The translations under genes were made by a program, and so were the position numbers. This document shows, piece by piece, positions 57,058 through 64,000 of a stretch of 64,000 nucleotides of DNA (positions are counted from its first letter, which is position 1; the number at the start of each line of letters is the position of its first letter). Under the pieces are notes generated by a model. It made no database searches. It was given only the letters and a program-made list of their open reading frames with translations, and was not told the DNA's origin. This DNA comes from Amphibalanus amphitrite. Taxonomy: Eukaryota; Arthropoda; Thecostraca; Balanomorpha; Balanidae. The stretch is from the NCBI RefSeq assembly GCF_019059575.1, contig NW_024881627.1, positions 620,001-684,000 of the forward strand, read 5' to 3'.

Positions 57058-57061
57058 TTAT

Positions 57062-60000
57062 GCCGTTATGGTGCACGTACACGTTCGAAGAAAGCTGGTC
57101 GCTTTGCACTAAGAGTCTCTGATGGCAAGATGAGAAGCGAAATTTCCTATTCAATATAACATTTAGCATTCCGTGCAATGGTGTTAACTACATGTGCTTG
57201 TTAGTACTTCCGCTATAACAGTTTACTTACCTAAATCAAATGCTATATAGTTGAGCCTATTGTTTCGTTTATAGGCACGTCTGGAAACCGGCGTTAAACG
57301 TTTTTTTGCCAGTCCAACAATTGATGAAGAATGCGGACGTGAATAAATCGCTCCTATTTAGGATGTGGTAACAACGATTCTCAAGCCACTGAAGCAGCTG
57401 AAGTCAACGATTCACCACTTTCTAGCTCCCCAGCGTTGTTGGCTTCCCACACCCCTGTTGCGTGCCGGATTCACACCGTTTTTCCGTTGTGCACCTGCCA
57501 CCGCCATTGGCTAAGCCTCACTCGTGAAGCGGTTAGGAGACCACCGCCGGTGGCGGATTTCCGACACCTACTTACCACCCAGCGCGCTGGCCGCCGTCTG
57601 ACCTCATGTCGCCGGCTGAGCCCCCCGAGCCGGCGCGCCGCACCGCCCCGTCACCCACCGCTGCGGTCGGGCTGTCCGGCCGCCGGCTGATTATCCCCGT
57701 GTTTAGACAATGCAGCCTGCGTGCTCGGCCCGCTACCGGACGGCGCCCACACGGAGCCGGTAGTCGCCGAAACGGAGCCGGTAGTCGCCACTGAGCCGGA
57801 TTACGGCCACAGAGCGGCAGGATCACGGGCTTTTTGCTGTCATGGCTTGGCGCCGGTGATTCGTTGTTGATTTTTAACGGGATGGGTCTGACTCGGCAAG
57901 TGCTTGCAGGTGGGCTCAGTTCAGATTCTTTTGGTTATTGCTGAGAATGCGCGCGGTGTTCTTGTGGTCTGATGTGTGTGATATTGGGTTTTCGCTTATG
58001 AATGCAGCCGACTGAATCAACTGTGTTCTTCACATTACCCATTTTTTCCTTCAAACCATCGCTTACTCTATTCTCCCTTAGTTGCCTCCATCTCTCCTCT
58101 ATATGTACTCCTGAATAGCCCCAAAAGTCTGCAATGCGAAACGAAATATCTCACTGTTGCGCAGCCTCCTTTGGGTGACTCACTCAACAGCTCGAGAAGT
58201 TTGTGTGCAGAAACTAGGCTAGAATGGTTTGGGATGCAAGATTTACACGAAGCCAGTGCGTCTTAACTAGAGCTTTTATCGGGATCTTGTGAAGTGTTAA
58301 CTGTTATCAATAAGGTTAATAAAAGCCTAACTCGCATTGGTCAAAGATTCCATGGCATTTTTGCGCCATTGGCTAACTGGCCATTAAAGTCGAAGCAGTC
58401 TATATCGACTTTTTCACGCTTCACATATTTCAGATTAATGTAGGTAACTTTATCCCTAATCTGACATGTAAAACCGGGTGTATTTTAAACTCGACACCCT
58501 AGTTTATCAATAGTGTGATCGATATCGTCTGTCGCACTCCCAAAGGGAAATATTTGCCCCCTCTGGAAGAATGTCACGGCTCATTGAGCGCTCATAAAGG
58601 AATCACCATAAAGCCTCTCCCAGTCGGAGCGCGGAAAACTCCCTTTCCCTAATCGCGACAAAAGCACAATCAGTGCGATCGCTCAGGGGGCCGGTGCGGT
58701 GAAGTGCTCGCTCAAGTGTAGCCCCCGGTTGGCAGCTCCCGGCCGGCCGGCCGGCCATTCAGCGGCGCCGCCTGCAGCTCGCCGAGTATGCCGCGCCGCG
58801 CCGCCCAATGCCGCCCCTCTGCCGACACTGAGCAGCGCTGTTGTGACGTGCCCGGCGCTCCCATTTGGCCGACAGCCGCGCGTTATCCCGTGAGCCGCTC
58901 AGTTGTCCGCTTTGCCCCGTATTCATACCTGTGTTGGCTATTTACTGGCCGGCGCCCGATGCCGAGATGCTATCTCCCATTGGCGCCGCGGGAAAGTGTA
59001 TCGCATTGGGCGCGAAACAGGCGGGACGAAAAATGGCGCGGCCGAGACGCGCGGCGCATCTGGCAGGCCGACGGCGGGGAAGACGGATCAGGCACGTGGC
59101 ATTGTGCCCGCTGTCCCTCCGACGGGCATCCCAGGGGAAAAGGGGCGCGATGTTATCGCACTAGCCGGCCCAGACTGTGGGCCTGCTCTGTGCGACCTAC
59201 GATTGGAGCTCAGTACTTTGTGTCGAACCTTCTCTGTGCGGCAGGCGTTATAATGACCCTTCAGTCTTCACTGTGCGGTGAGTGTGACATTTGGCCGTAA
59301 ACCTATATCGACCGACTGAGGCTCGTTTGAGTTCGAAAGCCATATGGCAGACGAATGTGTCCTGTCTTTAAGCTACGGATGGTTGGGCTAGCTACGTCAC
59401 TTTGTGGATAAATTTGATTTCGCACCCTCCCAACGTGCCTCCAGGGTGCCTGGGGTGACTCTCCCGACTGATGATCTGCGTCTCACGTTCCTCTGACGGT
59501 AGCCGGCGCGGCAGCCCCAGTCACCGAGTCATCGGCGGCTCCATTCAGCCGACACGGCGCGCTCGGCACGTCTCGGGGCTCTGTCTGCAGCTCGCGGCTC
59601 GCGCGCACGTCTCGCCGGCGCTGCAGACCGGCGCTGTGCACGGCCTCCGGCGGACGGGAGCGGCGGCAGCGCGGATACCACCTGCTGCCCGCGCGGCGTG
59701 CACGCACGGCCCGCGGTGCGCCGGGCACGCCCTATGGCACTTTGTGCCGACGGAAAGTGTCAGATGACGTTATTGGTCAGAGACGGATCGAATGTGGCCT
59801 GAATAATGTCACTGCTGGTGCTGCTGCTGCAGTGCCTATGAGATGCTTCATAAGAGAGCAACCATACTGCCGCGCCGGTCTGATTGCCCGTGGAAAAACA
59901 CGAGCCTCGCTTCTGAGACCATTCAGCATTCCATTCGGTTTCAGTGTTCGCTGTTCGTGCAGCGACGCTTAATTTTGGAAAAATAGATTAGGTACTGAGC

Positions 60001-62320
60001 TACAAAGAGCTTCGACGCTCTCGACCTAAATACGTCACACGGTGTTTCCCACAAATCTCTCAAAACGAATTATCGCCCTGACATGACTCATTATCTGGGG
60101 ACGTTTCCCTGTTTTGTTTCCGACATCACTCCCCCTGTTTTTCCTGTATGCCTGCCTCACGCTGTTGCTCTTCGCCCGTCAATCAGCTTCCCCTATCGCC
60201 GTCGCAGACCGCCCCAAATCTCAGCAAATTGACTGCGGTCGGTCTGCGGCGGTCGATCCCCGCTCGAGTTAGCTCCGTGACAGCTCCGGGACGGTGTGGG
60301 CCGCGCCCGTCTCCAAAAACAGCGTCAGGTCGGGCGGCGCGGGCCACGCGTCGGCCCGATCTGCGGACAGGAGTGCCCTGTTTTTCTGCTCTCTCCTGGG
60401 AGCGGCCGGCCGGGAGGAGCGGTGAGTGGAAGGGTTTGACAGCCGGCCGGCCGCAGAGCGAGCCTGGCCCAGTTTCTGCCGGAGAATAATGCCGAGCTCG
60501 GCCAGTCAACAATGGGCGGCGGTCAGCCGACAGTCGACTTTTCACCCCGTTTGGGAGGGTCGGCAGGCTGTTTGGGCGGCCCGTCTCCGTCCATCAGCGG
60601 GGCAAATGGAGGCGCCGGGCCAACTGGGGCGCTCTGGCGTGATACTGGGCGCGCAGGTGGTGGGCCGGGAGCTCCACACAGGTGCTTTACCCGCGTCATT
60701 GTGTCTGGGGCCCAGAGCACCGGCATTAGCCGGTGCCGAAAATTGGGCACTGATTGTCGAGCGGTACTCCAAAAGTGGGGAAATATTCATAGGCGGCCAT
60801 TTTTCGTTGGTCACTTATCACAGCGGGCGTCACCCTGTCCATTGGTTTCGCCTTTGTGTCTGTGAACTGCTGTATTGGACTATACCAATATCCAATTTCT
60901 ATCATTGAGTGTTATTGAACGCGAGCACCTGCTGTCTAGTCTCTCTTCTCTATAGGCGAGTGCGATGTCGTGTGGACAGTGCTATCACCGATGCTGGAGT
61001 GACGAGCGCGCGGAGACTGCAATAAAGCACAGCAGAGTACCTCCCTCCGCGGGCGGGCGGCTCAGCTGAAACTGCACCGATAGATCCGCGGGCAAAAACG
61101 GCCGGCTGTGACGCGCCCGACGCCCGGCGACGGACACCCCTTCTGCGGCGGATCGGGGCACACGGCCGCTGTAAGTACTCACCACTTACCGGGCCCCAGA
61201 GAGTCACCACAAATAAACAGGTGGCCGCGCCGGTGCTCGTCACTGCCGCGCCGGTCTCGCCGCCGCCGGGTGACACGCGCCGCCTTTGACCGTCGCGGCG
61301 GCAGTCACGCGGCGACGGTGCGCCGTTTTTGTGTGGGCCGCGCCGGTCTGTGAGCTGTGAGGGATCAGCGCCGCTGGGACGCCCGGCTGAATGTGATCGT
61401 GACGGCGCGCGGCGCGGGCTGACGGTGAGTGTCACCGCCGCGCTACAGGGAGAGCAGGAGGGAGGGTAGAGCGTGGAGATCGGCTAGCTAGAGACTGGAG
61501 CGAGATGTATCTGGAACAGATGGGTATCAAACTGTCCAACGCACTACTCCCTCGCATAAAATATCGCGTGACATTAGCTTCCGGTCAGTTAACAGGCGCA
61601 ATGCGCATGGCGCATTATTTCCCCTTTTCACTTAGCAAAGTTCTGTGGATCTACGAGAGCAAGGCTGTGGATCTAGCATGCAATAAGAGGTGAATACCTA
61701 TGTATGTTATATTGCTCATTTCACTAGTGCACGCTCGTAGGTGAGCAGCTGCACACTCAAAGCTATAGGTCATCTGATTCGAGTTTGATGTCATCATCCC
61801 TTTGAGCCGGATGTGTCAGTTCAGGAAGGACCACCACTATAGGTGACCACACAGGTAGTAACATTCCATGCAAGAGACGTTCTCCGTATAAAGGTGGGTC
61901 ACAATCGTCCCTGCGTGAATCAGGTGCGTTCTCCGTATCACATCCTCCGTATACCATCTGGAGCGCCTGGTGTCGGCTCCCGGCCCAGACGCCGTACCTC
62001 CTCCGTCCACTGCAGGCTCCAGATGGCCGCACCCACAAACAGCGGCGCCGGCTGACTGGTCGGACGACGCTCTGGCTCCGCGGCGGCAGAATCGGAATCA
62101 CGCCCGGCGGCCCCCGCGCGCGCGGATGGCGGGAACGGGCAGGTCGCGCCGCGCCAAAAAGGCGCGAAACGGCCCCCGCTGTCCGTCAGCAGAGGTCACT
62201 GACGTGTTGACGGCGTACACTGCAGTGCACCGGACAGGGAGCGGCTGGTGACGGTACTGTCTGTCGTCGAAACTCTCACATAGTGGTGATCGTAGTTATC
62301 GTTTTATGCACTCGCCACTC
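57062..62320. other. Noncoding DNA with several GC islands
   Basis: Islands lie at about 57540-57800, 58690-59110, 59490-59720, 60190-60680, 61030-61400 and 61960-62200, with AT-rich DNA at 57100-57420 and 57850-58640. GGCCGGCCGGCCGGCC is at about 58741-58756. Frames in the islands overlap on both strands and show no recognisable domain. Island density resembles the DNA around the Hes promoter, so enhancers or an unseen promoter are possible. No gene is called. Confidence 0.45.
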
Positions 62321-62324
62321 TTAA

Positions 62325-63316
62325 CCCTATTCCTGGCGGGCTCCGCCGGGACAAGAAACTGGCGGGGGGGGGGGGGGCCGATTCGGCCCCCCCCTGAGAT
62401 CTCGAGAACGAAGCAAGATAGCGACAAGCGGTAAACGGCATCGGATACGCACGGCCAAGATCTACAATTTTTACAAAGGTCATTTTCAGGTCAGGTCAAA
62501 GATGACGTCACAGGGGTCGAAAAAGTCAAAATGGCGGCGCTAGATATGGAGAGAGTTTTCTCGAATAACTTTCGAATTAGTCAAGATAGGAACAAACTAA
62601 GGGCATCATCGTGATCCTCTCGTCAATCCGCATCGAATGATATATATGTTGACCTCGAAAGGTCAAGGTCAAAGGTTGACCTCAGGTCACGTGACCTCGA
62701 GGTCATCATGTATATCATTCGATGCGTCTTGACGAGCTGAACACAATGAGACCATCCACGCGTCTGTATCTTGTTCCTGTACGGAGTTATTGGCCAAAAA
62801 CCTTTGGTGACCTTTGATGACGTCACATGACCTCACAGCTGCCCAACAGCAAAACAGACCTCAAGGTAGTGAAGGTTGATCGTATATGAAGTCATGTATG
62901 GTATATGGGGCCATTCCGACCCGTTTTAGTGGTAAAAACAGGGAGTTGATTTTTCCCCCATTGACTTATAATGGGGAGGTCGCGAAATTGACCTGACCTT
63001 AGGTCACCGATATCAAAATTCCGAGATATACAAATTGCACATACTGGTACCCTAACTAAACCCTGAAGAGAAGAAATTGATCGGTCAAAAACTCTAGCTC
63101 TGGCGTGATTGCAAACTTTTCTGAGGTAGGGTCACCAAACCGCCTCTGGTGACCTGACCTGAGGTCAGATCAACTCAAAATTTTCAGACATGTTGCGTAG
63201 AAGCCTTTTAGGAAAAGTCAGAAAATTTGAGCTTCCTAGCTCAACGCGTTTGGGAGAAATAACCAAAAAACCTCAGGGGGGGGGCTCCTGAGGCCCCCCC
63301 CCCGCCAGGAATAGGG
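62325..63316. mobile_element. piggyBac-like nonautonomous element, copy E
   Basis: A perfect 16-bp terminal inverted repeat, CCCTATTCCTGGCGGG, is flanked by TTAA at 62321-62324 and 63317-63320. G-run/C-run hairpins lie just inside each end (GGGGGGCCGATTCGGCCCCCC on the left; GGGGGGCTCCTGAGGCCCCCC on the right). The interior has many AGGTCA/TGACCT sites, TGACGTCA near 62503 and 62818, and TCGAATGATATA with TATATCATTCGA (62633-62720). Overall sequence is otherwise unlike copies C and D. No transposase is present. Confidence 0.9.
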
Positions 63317-63319
63317 TTA

Positions 63320-63577
63320 AGGCCTGGCTACACTATGCGTTTTCTGCGTGCGTTTTTTTGCGAATTTGCGTGTTTTGCGTAATATCGTTCTAGAAAAAAG
63401 TTATTATTAATATAATTTCCTTAATATTTGTATAAAAGTTAAAACGTTATATTAATTTAAAGTTTGCATGAAAAAGTATAACAAAAGCGTTATGTCGTTT
63501 CTTTCTAGAGCGATATTCCAAAAATCACGCAAACTCGCAAAAAACGCACGCAGAAAACGCATAGTGCAGCCAGGCAT
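63320..63577. mobile_element. Harbinger-like MITE (258 bp)
   Basis: Imperfect ~38-bp terminal inverted repeats contain GCCTGGCT, CACTATGCGTTTTCTGCGTG and CGTTTTTT, and extend into an AT-rich centre. TTA flanks it at 63317-63319 and 63578-63580. The left TTA plus the first base of the MITE is also the right TTAA of copy E, so the two insertions share a junction. The superfamily call rests on the 3-bp TTA duplication and end type. Confidence 0.68.
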
Positions 63578-63580
63578 TTA

Positions 63581-64000
63581 CTCGCTGGGGTGCTAGGGGT
63601 GACTCAAAGGGCATAATCGGGAAATGATCTTCACCACCTCACCACACACCGTCCGAAATTGGTGGAAATTTTGCACCTCCCTCGCCTGGAAAAGAAATTC
63701 GTCAGTTTCGTTATAAGTTTGCCTTAACTTGCAAAACAACACGCATAAGAAAACTAAACCTGAAATATTTTTTCAACCCTGGAAAACTTTTTGGGGAAAT
63801 AACCATGTTCCCACGGAGTGTCCAATGCCGTCTTGAGCGATCCACCAATGCTTATTGCTCATACTGTGTGTGTAGGCAGCGAGCGAATTGTGTGAATCTT
63901 GTGTTACACATTATCATTGAACTATTATATGAGCAAGCCATCAGATTTGATGTACTTGCCTCGACTTCTTAGTCTGAGTAAGATATCTTTTAAGGGTTAT
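63581..64000. other. AT-rich noncoding end of the window
   Basis: No gene, RNA or repeat with ends was recognised. Confidence 0.4.

Noticed and set aside
1..64000. tRNA, rRNA or snRNA genes
   Set aside because: A visual scan for B-box-like GGTTCGANTCC and other hallmark motifs found none convincing. A covariance-model search would be decisive and was not possible here.

Overview
This is a gene-poor, repeat-rich stretch of animal nuclear DNA. It has spliceosomal introns, CpG-rich islands, many nonautonomous DNA transposons and no bacterial-style operons. I can support one host protein-coding gene: a two-exon Hes/Hairy-family transcriptional repressor at about 9.1-10.6 kb (bHLH, Orange domain, C-terminal WRPW). 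A very GC-rich coding exon, protostome-type K-box motifs after the stop and abundant nonautonomous piggyBac/hAT/Harbinger DNA suggest an invertebrate, perhaps a crustacean. The species cannot be fixed from sequence alone.

Layout. 1-5.9 kb: noncoding, with GC-rich islands and small tandem repeats. 5.9-7.15 kb: PIF/Harbinger-like element. 7.2-9.1 kb: GC islands leading into the Hes promoter, which has a full cAMP-response element. 9.1-10.6 kb: the Hes gene. 10.6-13.9 kb: noncoding DNA with paired CACGTG boxes. 13.9-17.3 kb: a hAT-type composite with an exact 8-bp target-site duplication (TSD), holding a fragment of a Crypton-type tyrosine recombinase. 17.3-28.1 kb: GC islands plus a 2-kb hAT element with another hAT-like element nested inside. 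28.1-34.1 kb: a 6-kb hAT element containing a second hAT (itself filled with a minisatellite), an old piggyBac-like copy and a 154-bp hAT MITE. 34.1-45.7 kb: islands with twin CREs, a heat-shock-element array, a cluster of CACGTG boxes and minisatellites. 45.7-50.2 kb: a 4.5-kb foldback element with a 9-bp TSD, whose two arms are opposed arrays of a ~134-bp monomer; a piggyBac-like element is inserted in one arm. 50.9-57.1 kb: three more piggyBac-like elements and a dimeric hAT MITE. 57-62.3 kb: GC islands. 62.3-63.6 kb: a piggyBac-like element abutting a Harbinger-like MITE.

Most unusual signal. Six ~1.0-1.4 kb elements with CCC...GGG ends, four of them at TTAA targets, differ widely in sequence. 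Most nonetheless share near-terminal G-run/C-run hairpins, TGACGTCA (CRE) sites, a TATATCATTCGA motif, and dense AGGTCA/TGACCT (nuclear-receptor half-site) motifs, about 20 per kb in the best copy. This looks like a nonautonomous piggyBac-like superfamily that disperses regulatory-site arrays. The second notable object is the Foldback-type element with a ~560-bp higher-order repeat.

The other long reading frames sit in GC-rich or tandem-repeat DNA. I judge them spurious.
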